A DNA stretch of 64,000 nt. Origin: Streptomyces hokutonensis (lineage in GTDB: Bacteria > Actinomycetota > Actinomycetes > Streptomycetales > Streptomycetaceae). Numbering within the stretch: the stretch's first letter is position 1; each line of letters begins with the position of its first letter. The position numbers and the translations under genes were made by a program. Below the pieces are notes generated by a model, which saw only the letters and a list, made by a program, of their open reading frames with translations, was not told the origin of the DNA and ran no database searches. Positions 19,960-28,897 of this stretch are shown here, in pieces. The DNA is taken from NCBI RefSeq assembly GCF_000376565.1, contig NZ_BARG01000018.1, forward strand, positions 290,643-354,642. Direction: 5' to 3'.

Positions 19960-20948
19960 GTCGTCTGCTGGGAACACACCCTCACGACAAATCGACGCGG
20001 ACGGGGCAATGTCGCCGTCGCGGCGCGTGCCGAACAGCGAGGCCGACCTGCTGGAACTACTGGGCGGTGTGCTGGCGTTAGCCGACGGTCACCCTGGCCT
20101 GGGCAGTGGACCTCAACGCGGGCGGGGCTGCACTGTGGATCGCACGGCTGGTCGCCCACAACCAGAGGCTGCTCTATATCCCCGGCTGCACCGTGCACCA
20201 CGCCTCGGCCGCCTACCGGGGCAGCGGGAAGGCGGACGCGATCGTCATCGTCGACACCGCCCGTATGCGCCGTGACCTGCAGCCCCTCCAGGAGGTCGGC
20301 GAGATCGCGGCCAACCTGCGGATCCTAACCGCGCGCCGCATCGACCTGTCGGCCGACCGCACACTTGCAATTAACCGGCTCCGCGCCCAGCTACTGGAGT
20401 ACTTCCCCACCCTGGAGCGTGCCCTCGACCCCAGCACCTCCAAGAGCGCGCTGATCTTGCTGTCCGGCTTCCAGATCCCGGCCGCGCTGAGAAGGATCGG
20501 CCGGTCCCAGCTTGCGACCTGGTTGAAGAACCACGGCGTGCGCACCACCAACTCGGCCAAGAGGACGACGGAGGCCGCAGTGACCGCAGCGGAGGCCCAG
20601 TTCACCGTCATTCCTGGAGAGAAGACCGCCGCCAAGATGGTCCACACACTGGCCAGAGAGGTGCTGGCCCTCGACCAGGAGATCGCCGACCTCGAAGCCT
20701 TGATCGAGGATCGGTTTCGCGAGCACCCCGACGCCATGGTGATCACCAGCATGCCTGGCATCGGCATGATGCTCGGCGCCGAGTTCATCGCCGCCACTGG
20801 CGGGGACATGTCCGCCTGCGGCAGCCCCGACCGCCTCACCGGCGGGCGTCGTCGGCCTGGCACCGGTTCCGCGCGACTCGGGCATTGTCAGCGGAAACCT
20901 CCGCAGGCCCCGGCGCTACAGCCGACGGCTGCTGCGGAGGCTGCTGTG
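19960..20948 (+). pseudogene. IS110-family transposase remnant
   Basis: Homology begins around 'EADLLELLGGVLALADG' and runs through 'AVDLNAGGAALWIARLVAHNQRLLYIPG'. It continues to the transposase_20 motif 'ITSMPGIGMMLGAEFIAATGG'. A frameshift near 20845 separates this from 'GVVGLAPVPRDSG' and 'SGNLRRPRRYSRRLL', after which a stop truncates the protein. The RuvC-like DEDD start and the true C-terminus are missing, so the element is dead. Confidence 0.75.
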
Positions 20949-21010
20949 ATTGACGCGAGGGTAATGGAGGGGAGTGGTGTGTCTATTCCCTGTGCTGCCG
21001 TAACCCTGGC

Positions 21011-22918
21011 TCAGGACGCCACGGCCGGTTTGCGGACGCCGTCGAGGCGGCGGCACTGGGCCACGTAGTGGGCGGTCTCCTCGTGGTTGGTGGAGGCCGC
21101 CAGCTTGACGAAGCCCGCCTTCCAGCACAATTCCATTGTCATGGGAGTGTGGCGGGGTGCTGTGCTCGATCGGCCTTCCGCAACGCTGTCGCACATTGCG
21201 AGGACGTCGTATGTGTAATTCCGTTCGGCGACGAGAACTTCCTCGCCGTCCCGCACCTCTGCCCGAGCGTCGTACAGACCGCGAGCGGCGGCGTCCGGGA
21301 GCGGGCGGGACTCCAGGTCGAACCGAATGAGCTCGGCCAGAGGCGCGACCCACTGGGCGGGCACCAGGGAAGGGCCGTTCACCTGCCACCAGCTCGTCAC
21401 GAGTTCGTCGAACTCCGCTGAAGTGAAGCAGAACTCCAACGCCGGGGACAGGGAGTCCGGATCGGCTGTGGAGTTGGCCGCTGCTTCGCGCAGGAGCTGA
21501 GCGCCCACGGTCCGCTCGGCCTCGATGTGATCGGCGACGGAGAGGATGACCTGGGACTGACGCACACCGCCCGCGGCGCGCAGTGCCGGGAAGAGCCGAC
21601 GGAGAACCAGGTTTTCGGCCAGCAGCCGGGCCCAGAACAAGAATCGCTGCATGTCAAGGTTCTGCTGGAGAGTCATGTCCTTGTTCGCCAGCACGTATTC
21701 GAAGTCGTCCCGGTCTCCGCGAACGGTGACGAAGCCGTAGAGGTCCTTGCGCTCCACATAGTCGGTATTGGGAAGGAGGATCAGGGGGTACGCAGCGATC
21801 CGGGAGACGTGTTGCGCGAGTTCGTCGTATCCCTCGAGAAAGGACTCCGGCGTTTCACCGGGGGCGCCCCATATCAGCTCCGCGTAGATGTCCATCCCGT
21901 CCGCGGACAGGCGTTCCGTAAGGTCCTTCCAGGCATTGATCTTCATGTTCTTGCGATTCATGGTGGCCAGGGCGTTGTCGTTGAGTGTCTGCAGGGCGAG
22001 AGTGAAGGAACTGCGGATGCCCTCGCGGCGCATGATGTCGACGATCTCGTAGAAGGTCTTCGACTTGTTCTTGGCCCAGGAGGTCTCGAGCGCCTTTGGA
22101 TAGCCGTAACGTCGCCTCACCTCAACGAGGTCTTCGACGAACTCCAGATCCGACCGCAGGATCCCGAAGTTCGCGTCGCACAGCACCACGGTCTCGGCCC
22201 TTGCCTTGGCGAGAAGCTCCAGTTCGGCACGCAGGCGCTTGCGGGAAAAAGAGCGCACGCGCTGGCCGACGGCGCCGCCCCAATAGCAGAAGGAACAGTG
22301 GTACGGGCAGCCGCGGTTGGTCTCCAGCAGAGCGACGTCGTAGCGGAACGCTCCCGTGTCGTCGTGGAGCGGAAGCACCCCGGAGAGAATCGGCGAGGGA
22401 ATGATGTCCAGGTCCTCGATGCGAGCCCGCTCCGAGGTGGTGCGGACGCAGCCCTGGGCGTCCCGGTAGGAGATGCCCTCGACCTCGGCGAGTTCCCCGC
22501 CGTCCATCATGCGGGCGAGCAGGTCGACGACGGTCAGCTCACCCTCGCCGTTCACGATCACGTCGACCTCGGGCCACTGCCGCAGGATGCGTTCCGCCTG
22601 GTTCGACACGTGGTTCCCGCCGAAGACCACGATCCCCTTCGGGTTCACCTGCTTGAATGTTTCCGCCAAGGCGCCGAACTGGCGGACGTTCCAGCCCAGT
22701 ACGGAGAAGCACAGGATGTCCGGCACATCGCTGCCGAGAAGCTGCGTAGCCATTTCCCACGGGCTGGTCGCGCCCGAGTAGTTCAGGATCTCGACCTTGC
22801 AGCGCATCGAGAGTTCCGGGTCGTTCTGCAGCATCGCGGCGAGGTAGCCGGCAGCCAGGGGCATCGACTCCTTGGACATGTGCCACACGCCCTGCTGAAT
22901 TATCTTTACTTGCAGCAT
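21011..22918 (-). CDS. B12-binding radical SAM enzyme, KedN5-like C-methyltransferase
   Basis: A 635-residue protein with an N-terminal cobalamin-binding Rossmann domain (~1-170, 'LCFSVLGWNVRQFG', 'IVVFGGNH'). A radical SAM core follows, with the CxxxCxxC cluster in 'NRGCPYHCSFCYWGG' (residues ~208-215). The opening 'QQGVWHMSKESMPLAAGYL' resembles the KedN5 family of methylcobalamin-dependent C-methyltransferases, which methylate unactivated or aromatic carbons in natural products. The ~200-residue C-terminal extension is family-like. The ATG start has a GAGGGGG ribosome site. The substrate is unknown. It lies alone, 2.9 kb outside the main cluster but beside a decayed LmbU regulator, so it may be a displaced cluster member. 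Confidence 0.8.
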   Translation of the reverse strand: MLQVKIIQQGVWHMSKESMPLAAGYLAAMLQNDPELSMRCKVEILNYSGATSPWEMATQLLGSDVPDILCFSVLGWNVRQFGALAETFKQVNPKGIVVFGGNHVSNQAERILRQWPEVDVIVNGEGELTVVDLLARMMDGGELAEVEGISYRDAQGCVRTTSERARIEDLDIIPSPILSGVLPLHDDTGAFRYDVALLETNRGCPYHCSFCYWGGAVGQRVRSFSRKRLRAELELLAKARAETVVLCDANFGILRSDLEFVEDLVEVRRRYGYPKALETSWAKNKSKTFYEIVDIMRREGIRSSFTLALQTLNDNALATMNRKNMKINAWKDLTERLSADGMDIYAELIWGAPGETPESFLEGYDELAQHVSRIAAYPLILLPNTDYVERKDLYGFVTVRGDRDDFEYVLANKDMTLQQNLDMQRFLFWARLLAENLVLRRLFPALRAAGGVRQSQVILSVADHIEAERTVGAQLLREAAANSTADPDSLSPALEFCFTSAEFDELVTSWWQVNGPSLVPAQWVAPLAELIRFDLESRPLPDAAARGLYDARAEVRDGEEVLVAERNYTYDVLAMCDSVAEGRSSTAPRHTPMTMELCWKAGFVKLAASTNHEETAHYVAQCRRLDGVRKPAVAS

Positions 22919-23718
22919 AATTCCCCCTCTGAGTCAGCGGAATGAGCGTCCTGATAACTACGGGCGGACCGAATCGAAGCCTGGCGTAGGCTAGCAAGAT
23001 CATCCGAGGGCGGAAGATAACGTATCCCAGACGACTTGGCATTTCGAGCAATGGTGCTGAGTCGGCAGAAATCCTTTTCCTGTCGCTGATTCTCCGGCAT
23101 GGTGTGGGCAGACCGGCCCGTTCAGGAGGAGAAGTCGTCAACCGCAGCGTTATCGGCGGGCTATCGAGGAGTCAAGGCTGGACCATCAGACTTCTGCGGA
23201 ATTGCGTGTGGGTAGCCCGGCATAGCGGCTTGTCCCGCCGGCGGGACAAGGCTGAGTTTCCAGCACCATACGGAGACAGTCGGCCCGCACCCGCGTGAGC
23301 GGGCACGGTGCTTGACGCGTGCCGATAGGCTCGGCCGGTCACGTCAACAGGTCTTGGACCGTGCGGCTCGCTCCGTGGTGGCCGGGTGAGGAAAGGGGAC
23401 GGCGCTGTCGTGATCAATGCAGCGACGCGCCCCTCGCCAGGGAGAACGGCCGATGAGACTGCCGAACACGGCATGTGTGCGCCGTGAAGCCGTCATGGTT
23501 GGGCGCCATCGGAGTTTCGAGCAGGTACTGTCCTTCACCCCAGACCGTCGGGACGGCGTGTAATAATCGGCGGCAAATAGCGTTTAGGAATTCAGGCCTC
23601 TGCGGGCACCCTTCATTGGGTGTTGGCAGAGGCCTGAACCGTACATCTCGCCATTCACCCGCAATCTCTTGGATTTTCGCAAAAAGTCGGCACTTCCCCT
23701 CCCAGAGCAGGTTTCTCC
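22919..23718. other. Intergenic region holding a decayed regulator
   Basis: Eight hundred bases between divergent genes. The middle is the LmbU-type pseudogene described next. The rest shows no gene. The last 140 bases before the GTG at 23719 are relatively AT-rich and may hold that gene's promoter. Confidence 0.5.
23015..23425 (+). pseudogene. Degenerate LmbU-family regulator
   Basis: Nucleotide alignment with the intact regulator at 46162-46797 is clear: gagtcggc..aga..ct..tt..t..tcgctgattct..agcatgg, then cagcgttatcggcggg, then the 22-bp stretch over LSRRRDK, and finally caacaggtcttggac..gtgcggctcgctc. Several single-base indels break the frame ('RLLRNCVWVARHSGLSRRRDK' survives). About 130 bases corresponding to 46543-46688 are deleted between short caac repeats. 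Orientation is the same as the intact copy. Confidence 0.85.
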
Positions 23719-25848
23719 GTGATATCCACCGCTATTCGCGTCGCCCGGGTGGGCAGCGCGGCCGAGCTGGCCGCGGCGGTCCTCATGATGCTGGGCTTCC
23801 CGGCGATCATGGTGGCCGCGCTCGTCCCGAGCGTCTACGCCTTCGCGGCAGCGGCCGCCGTGACGTACCTGGCCGACCACTATCTGCACCGCAAGGGCAG
23901 CTATCTGGTCAACCGGCTGAGCAAGGTCAGAGCAGGCCTGTCGATCCGCTTCCTGATCAGGGAGCTGCTGCTGATCTTGCTGCTGGCCCGCCTGGACCTC
24001 GCGAACAACCTGATCTACTACGGCGCCATCGGCTGCTTCATCGCGTTCTACGGCCTCCAGGCCCCGCACGGCGCCGAGGTCACGCTGATCCGCAACCGCC
24101 GCCGGATGCCGGTCGTCACCCGTAACGTCGACCTGAAGTCGCGCATCCACATCCCGGACGCGCCGCCGTTCGGGATGCTGGACCGCTCGGCCGAGAAGAT
24201 GCTCCACCTCGACCTGGCGGCCGTCGTCGGCCTCCTGATCTCGGCCGAGGCCGGCTCCTCGCTGGCCGGCTTCATCGGCATCGGCCTCACCCTGGGCCTG
24301 GGCACCCTCTATGTGCTCGCGCTGGTGCCGTACGTCCGCGGCAACAAGATCCCGCCGGACGCCGACACCGTGCTGGCGGCCGTCGACGACTGGCTGCGCG
24401 AGTACAAGCCGCAGACCCTGCTGTACTTCTCCGGCTCCAAGGACTCCACGTACCAGGTCAACATGTGGCTGGAGACGATGGAGCAGCTTGACTCCCGGCC
24501 GCTGATCGTGCTCCGTGAGCGGGTCGTCCTGCAGACCCTGGCGCCCACCACGGTCCCCGTCATCTGCGTGCCCGGCGGTGTGCACCTGATGAACATGGAC
24601 CTCTCCAGCGTGCGGGTCGCGCTGTACGCGGCGAACGTCGGCAAGAACATCCACCTGCTGCGCGTCCCGACCATGAAGCACGTCTTCATCGGCCACGGCG
24701 ACAGCGACAAGCTCGCCAGCGTGAACCCGTTCAGCAAGGTGTACGACGAGGTGTGGACCGCCGGCCGGGCGGGCCGCGACCGCTACGCCATCGCCGACGT
24801 CGGCGTCCGCGACGAGGACATCGTGGAGGTCGGCCGTCCGCAGCTGGCGCCGATCCAGGGCCGGGAGGGCGTGTCGGACGGTCCCCGCGGCGGAGCCGCT
24901 GATGGACACTGCCCGACCGTGCTGTACGCGCCGACCTGGGAGGGCTGGGACGGCGACCCGGGCAACACCTCGATCATGCTGGCCGGCGTGAACATCGTCA
25001 GCCGGCTCGTGCAGGCCGACCCGCCGGTCCGCATCCTGTACAAATCGCATCCCTTGACCGGCCTGGTCAGCAAGGGAGCCCGCGTCGCGCACCAGCGGAT
25101 CGTCGCCCTGCTGGAGAAGGCCGCCGCCGAGCGCGCCGCCGACCCTCGGTTCACCGCCGACCCGGCCGCCCAGGCCCAGGCCAGGGCCGAACTGGCCCGG
25201 ATCGAGGCCAGGATTGCCGAACTGTCCGGCAGCGGCGGGGAGAAGGGCGACGAGGCCGAGGCCACCCGCGACGGTCTGGTGGACGTGCAGAAGCACGAGG
25301 AGATCGCCCGACTGCGCGCCGAGTGGAACGACGCCTACTGGCGTGCCTTCCCGAGCTGGGAGCACCGCGTCATCATGGGCGCCGAGCCGCACCTGTACCA
25401 CTGCTTCAACGTCTCCGACGCGATGGTCTCCGACATCTCCAGCGTGGTCTCCGACTTCATCGCCAGTGGCAAGCCGTACGCGGTCACCGACTCCGCCGAG
25501 CTGGGCGTGGAGGAGTTCAAGCGGCAGAACACGGCGGTGCGCGCCGCGGTGATCCTGTCCAACAGCGCCAAGGAGCTGAGCGAGCTGCTCTCGGCCGTCC
25601 GCGACCCGGCCAACGACCCGCTGGCCGAGGAGCGCAAGGAGCTCAAGCAGTACCTGCTCGGTCTGGACGAGCCGACCTCGATCGACCAGTTCAACACCGC
25701 GGTGGCGAAGCTTGCGATCATGGCCGAGACCCGCAACGTCGGCCAGGCGTCCCGTCTGGGCATCGACATAGACCCTGCGCGTGTGACGAATGCGCTGCCT
25801 GGTCAACGGCTGCCGTTCGCTGATGAGGCGGACGACGTGACTGCTTGA
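23719..25848 (+). CDS. Membrane-anchored CDP-glycerol glycerophosphotransferase-like protein
   Basis: 709 residues from a GTG start. Several hydrophobic helices lie in the first ~215 residues (LAAAVLMMLGFPAIMVAALV, LLLILLLARLDL, GLTLGLGTLYVLALVPYV). A soluble domain follows with features of teichoic-acid-type glycerophosphotransferases: 'IFIGHGDSDK' (His-containing GHG loop), 'VLYAPTWEGW', 'RILYKSHPLTG' and, near the end, 'MVSDISSVVSDFIASGKPYAVT'. A charged coiled-coil insertion occurs around 460-540. It probably acts in cell-wall polymer assembly. Its very high GC and own terminator suggest it is a resident core gene rather than part of the flanking cluster. Confidence 0.75.
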   Translation: MISTAIRVARVGSAAELAAAVLMMLGFPAIMVAALVPSVYAFAAAAAVTYLADHYLHRKGSYLVNRLSKVRAGLSIRFLIRELLLILLLARLDLANNLIYYGAIGCFIAFYGLQAPHGAEVTLIRNRRRMPVVTRNVDLKSRIHIPDAPPFGMLDRSAEKMLHLDLAAVVGLLISAEAGSSLAGFIGIGLTLGLGTLYVLALVPYVRGNKIPPDADTVLAAVDDWLREYKPQTLLYFSGSKDSTYQVNMWLETMEQLDSRPLIVLRERVVLQTLAPTTVPVICVPGGVHLMNMDLSSVRVALYAANVGKNIHLLRVPTMKHVFIGHGDSDKLASVNPFSKVYDEVWTAGRAGRDRYAIADVGVRDEDIVEVGRPQLAPIQGREGVSDGPRGGAADGHCPTVLYAPTWEGWDGDPGNTSIMLAGVNIVSRLVQADPPVRILYKSHPLTGLVSKGARVAHQRIVALLEKAAAERAADPRFTADPAAQAQARAELARIEARIAELSGSGGEKGDEAEATRDGLVDVQKHEEIARLRAEWNDAYWRAFPSWEHRVIMGAEPHLYHCFNVSDAMVSDISSVVSDFIASGKPYAVTDSAELGVEEFKRQNTAVRAAVILSNSAKELSELLSAVRDPANDPLAEERKELKQYLLGLDEPTSIDQFNTAVAKLAIMAETRNVGQASRLGIDIDPARVTNALPGQRLPFADEADDVTA

Positions 25849-26567
25849 CCCCTGACCTCCTGACCGCCTGACGGCACGGCCCCCGAGGATTCCCGTCCTC
25901 GGGGGCCGTTCTCTTGTGCCAACAGGTCGTCCAGGCGCACCAGGGCCAATGAGTCGAGGCGGCGGTCCGCGGCGGTGAAGTCGTGCGACCGCGAAAGTAT
26001 GTGCGGTACGGCTACACAGAAGGCACCCGCGGCCTTGGCGGCCTGCACGCCCCGGCCGGAGTCCTCAAAGGCCACGATGGCCGACGGGTCCACACCGAGC
26101 CACCGCGCTGCGAGGAGGTAGAGGTCGGGGGCCGGCTTGGTGCGGCTCACGTCTTCCATGGTGACGACCACGTCGAACGCGTCGCTCAGTCCGAACTGCT
26201 GAAGGTGGGGCACCACAGAGGTCCGCCGGGAGCTGGATGCGACCGCGAGTGCCAGGCCCCGCCGCTTGGCGTCCGCCACCAGCCGCCGGACGCCCGGCAG
26301 CGGCGTCTCGCATGCCATCCAGTCCCGGAACAGGCTCTCCCCGCGCTGTTCCAGTTCCGCCGCACTGATCGTGCCGCACCGGGCGGCGAGGTCCTCGAAC
26401 GGATCGAAGTCGTCCAGCGTGCCGCCGATGGAATCGACGTACCGGGTGTGTGGCAGCTCCTGAGAGAACGACCTGTACAGCTCTCTGAGCACCGCTAACC
26501 ACAGCACCTCGGTATCGGCGATCAACCCGTCGAAGTCGAAGACCAGCGCCCGGTCCCGTCCTCTCAC
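25803..26567 (-). CDS. HAD-superfamily phosphatase (beta-phosphoglucomutase-like)
   Basis: Motif I 'LVFDFDGLIADTE' (Asp11 nucleophile, Asp13), motif II 'AVASSSRR', the Lys of motif III in 'SRTKPAPDLYLLAARWLG', and motif IV 'IVAFEDSGRGVQAAKAAG' are all present, with an inserted helical cap. Such enzymes dephosphorylate sugar or nucleotide phosphates, so a pathway-intermediate phosphatase is likely. The GTG start overlaps the MFS stop (GTGA). The domain should end near residue 230; the last ~35 low-complexity residues read through the terminator hairpin of the neighbouring gene, suggesting that the original stop was lost at a recombination joint. Confidence 0.8.
   Translation of the reverse strand: MRGRDRALVFDFDGLIADTEVLWLAVLRELYRSFSQELPHTRYVDSIGGTLDDFDPFEDLAARCGTISAAELEQRGESLFRDWMACETPLPGVRRLVADAKRRGLALAVASSSRRTSVVPHLQQFGLSDAFDVVVTMEDVSRTKPAPDLYLLAARWLGVDPSAIVAFEDSGRGVQAAKAAGAFCVAVPHILSRSHDFTAADRRLDSLALVRLDDLLAQENGPRGRESSGAVPSGGQEVRGQAVTSSASSANGSR
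25876..25909 (+). terminator. Terminator of the glycerophosphotransferase gene
   Basis: Perfect 14-bp stem (ACGGCCCCCGAGGA at 25876-25889 with its complement at 25896-25909), 6-base loop, followed by ttctctt. It lies 27 bases after the stop codon and inside the 3' part of the opposing HAD reading frame. Confidence 0.85.
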
Positions 26568-27841
26568 GTCGTCGCCACCGTGTCTGGTCGGCCCCGCCGC
26601 GGAATGAGCCGGACGTCCGCCTGGTAGGACAGGCGCCTGCCGAACGTGCACATCGCGGCGACGGCGTAGAGCGCGGCGATCGCACCGAACAACAGCAGGG
26701 GTCGTGACTGGAAGATCACTGCCGCCAGGTACCCGGTCGGGATGGACACCACCGCGGTGAAGGTCTGTACGGCGGCGAAGAACGTGGCCCGCTCTTCAGG
26801 GTGCACACAGCCCACCACGATGGCATCGCGGTAGGACTCCACGAGGAACGGGCCCACGGCGGTGAGCACCGTACAGACGAAGAGCAGTGCGGGGTTGTCC
26901 GGTCCGAGTGCCAGGAACAGGAGCCAGCCGGCGCAGCTCGTCACGAGCGACCATCGGGCCATGGCGCCCTCCCGGACCCGGCCGGCTGCCCAGGGCATGA
27001 TGACGGCGTACGAGAACAGCGCGGTCACCGCTCCGACGGCGGGCACCGTGCCCACCACGACGGCGCTGTAGTCGAGGCTCTTCGTCAGATAGACGGCCAG
27101 GAAGATGTTGAGTTGGAAAGCGACGAAGCTCAGCATGTACATGAATATCAGGCGGCGAAGTGCGGTGTGCCGCCCGGCCGCCCACAGTAGTTTCCCGCTG
27201 TCGAGCACGCTCCGCAGCATGCGTGTGCCGGCATGGCGGTCCATGGCCTCGACGCCCGCCTGCGTCTCCACGGTGTAGTGGTGGCGAAGACAGTTGTGAA
27301 GAAGCATGGCGAGCCCGCCGACGAAGAACAGCGTGCGTAGCGTGGGCACCGTTCCGTACCTGTCCATGAAGAACCCGACGATCGGCACCAGAAGGCCCGC
27401 GAACATGATCACCACCTTGATGGCGGCGAAGATGCGGGGGCGGTCCTTGTCCGGGCTGTCTTCCGTGGCGAGCAGCCAGAACGAGACGTTGACGATCTTC
27501 GACGAGGCGTTGAGCAGGTAGCCCAGGAGGAACATCCAGGAGTTGTTGCTGAACGCCCACACGAACATCGGGATGACCCAAGAGGTCACGTCGAACCAGA
27601 AGGTGGCCCGGCGTCTGCCCATCCGGTCGGTCACCGCGCCCGCCACGAGCTGGAACATGAACGCGACGTACAGGTTGGCCGAGACGATGGCCCCGATGGC
27701 CACCGTGCTCAGACCGACGCTTTGCATGTAAAGCGTCGCATAGTACAGCGCGGCCGTGCCGAAGATCGCCCAGAACGGTTCGGTGTAGATGCAGTACCGG
27801 GCGTTGCGGTGGAGGTTCGCCACGAAGCTTCTGCGCTTCAT
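26564..27841 (-). CDS. Major facilitator superfamily transporter
   Basis: 425 residues with about 12 hydrophobic helices and the MFS loop motif between TM2 and TM3 ('GAVTDRMGRRRATFWFD'), repeated weakly in the second half ('PWAAGRVREGAMARWS'). It is probably an exporter for the cluster product or an intermediate. Its start overlaps the upstream dehydrogenase stop (ATGA), and its end overlaps the HAD start, so it sits in the middle of a five-gene leftward operon (31281 to 25803). Confidence 0.85.
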   Translation of the reverse strand: MKRRSFVANLHRNARYCIYTEPFWAIFGTAALYYATLYMQSVGLSTVAIGAIVSANLYVAFMFQLVAGAVTDRMGRRRATFWFDVTSWVIPMFVWAFSNNSWMFLLGYLLNASSKIVNVSFWLLATEDSPDKDRPRIFAAIKVVIMFAGLLVPIVGFFMDRYGTVPTLRTLFFVGGLAMLLHNCLRHHYTVETQAGVEAMDRHAGTRMLRSVLDSGKLLWAAGRHTALRRLIFMYMLSFVAFQLNIFLAVYLTKSLDYSAVVVGTVPAVGAVTALFSYAVIMPWAAGRVREGAMARWSLVTSCAGWLLFLALGPDNPALLFVCTVLTAVGPFLVESYRDAIVVGCVHPEERATFFAAVQTFTAVVSIPTGYLAAVIFQSRPLLLFGAIAALYAVAAMCTFGRRLSYQADVRLIPRRGRPDTVATT

Positions 27842-28872
27842 GAGCGGATCACGGCCTTGACGGCCTTGACGTCGACCTTCTGCCCGGTCCGCAGGTCGAC
27901 GCCCATGGTCGCCTCGAAGGCGTCGCGGAAGTCGCCCATGTCGACTTCGGTGGTCACCAGCTTCGCCAGCTCCGGCATGTCGAAGGCGAAGTCGATGGCC
28001 GGGCCGATGGCATCGTGCAGCGGCACGGCCGCGACGATGCTCAGCCCGTCGTCGATGAGAGTGGTGGGAGCCACCTCGACCCGGTAGGTGTCGTCATAAC
28101 CCATCGGCACCACCCGGCCGCCCTTGGCGACGGCTTCCAGCGCGGTGGCCAGTTGGTTGCCGACGGCGTCGATCACCACGTCGAACTTCTTCCCGCCCGT
28201 GAACTCCGCGATGGTCTGGGGCGTGAGTTCGTCCGGGTGCAGCGCGTAGTTGGCGACGCCGGCCGCGAATTCACGGCGGAAGGCGTTCGGTTCCGTGGCG
28301 ACGGTGAGCCGGCTGAGCCGGCGCGTAATGCTCTGGCACAGCAGGCCGATGGCACCGGAGCCGATCACCAGAACCGACTCGTGCGGCTGCAGGCCAGCCT
28401 TGAGAACGCTGTTCAGCGAGCAGCCCAGCGGCTCGATCAGGCTGGCGACCTGCCAGCTCATCCCCTCCGGTATCAGGTAGAGGTACTGCGCGCTGCCGAC
28501 GTAGTACTCGGCGAACGTACCCGCGAGGGTGAAACCCACCTGATGGTCGTCGAAGTTGAAGCAGTAGCAGTACGCCCCCAGCCGACAGTTGCGGCATGTG
28601 CCGCACGACTGGGTTGGGTTGATGATGACACGGTCACCGACCGCGAGATGTGTCACGGCGTCGCCGACCTCGACCACCGTGCCGACACCCTCGTGACCCA
28701 GCACGGTGCCTTCCTCGGCCACGGCCAGTTTGCCAGCGAGGATCTTGTGGTCCGTCCCGCAGATCCCGGTCATCTCAACCCGGACCTTCACATCGTTCGA
28801 CGTCCGCAGAACGGGCTCCTCGATATCGACGAGGTCCATCCGACCCTTGCCTGCGTAAACGAGTGCTCGCAC
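27838..28872 (-). CDS. Zinc-dependent medium-chain alcohol/polyol dehydrogenase
   Basis: 344 residues, MDR family. Catalytic zinc ligands are in 'GICGTDHKI' and 'GHEGVGTVVEVGDAV', the structural zinc site is the four-Cys loop 'CGTCRNCRLGAYCYC', and the NAD(P) Rossmann motif is 'VLVIGSGAIGLL'. It resembles L-idonate/sorbitol/threonine dehydrogenases, oxidising a secondary alcohol to a ketone. Together with the aminotransferase immediately upstream in the operon, it could convert a hydroxyl to an amine by oxidation then transamination. The start is GTG, 25 bases after the aminotransferase stop. Confidence 0.85.
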   Translation of the reverse strand: MRALVYAGKGRMDLVDIEEPVLRTSNDVKVRVEMTGICGTDHKILAGKLAVAEEGTVLGHEGVGTVVEVGDAVTHLAVGDRVIINPTQSCGTCRNCRLGAYCYCFNFDDHQVGFTLAGTFAEYYVGSAQYLYLIPEGMSWQVASLIEPLGCSLNSVLKAGLQPHESVLVIGSGAIGLLCQSITRRLSRLTVATEPNAFRREFAAGVANYALHPDELTPQTIAEFTGGKKFDVVIDAVGNQLATALEAVAKGGRVVPMGYDDTYRVEVAPTTLIDDGLSIVAAVPLHDAIGPAIDFAFDMPELAKLVTTEVDMGDFRDAFEATMGVDLRTGQKVDVKAVKAVIRS

Positions 28873-28897
28873 TCTCGGTCTCCATTGGGTTGTGGTG

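Noticed and set aside
21527..22945. 472-residue rightward open frame opposite the radical SAM gene
   Set aside because: No motifs; the complementary frame has the CxxxCxxC cluster and a good ribosome site.
23584..25806. 740-residue leftward open frame
   Set aside because: Mirror of the glycerophosphotransferase gene; His/Gln/Val/Arg-rich nonsense typical of antisense frames.
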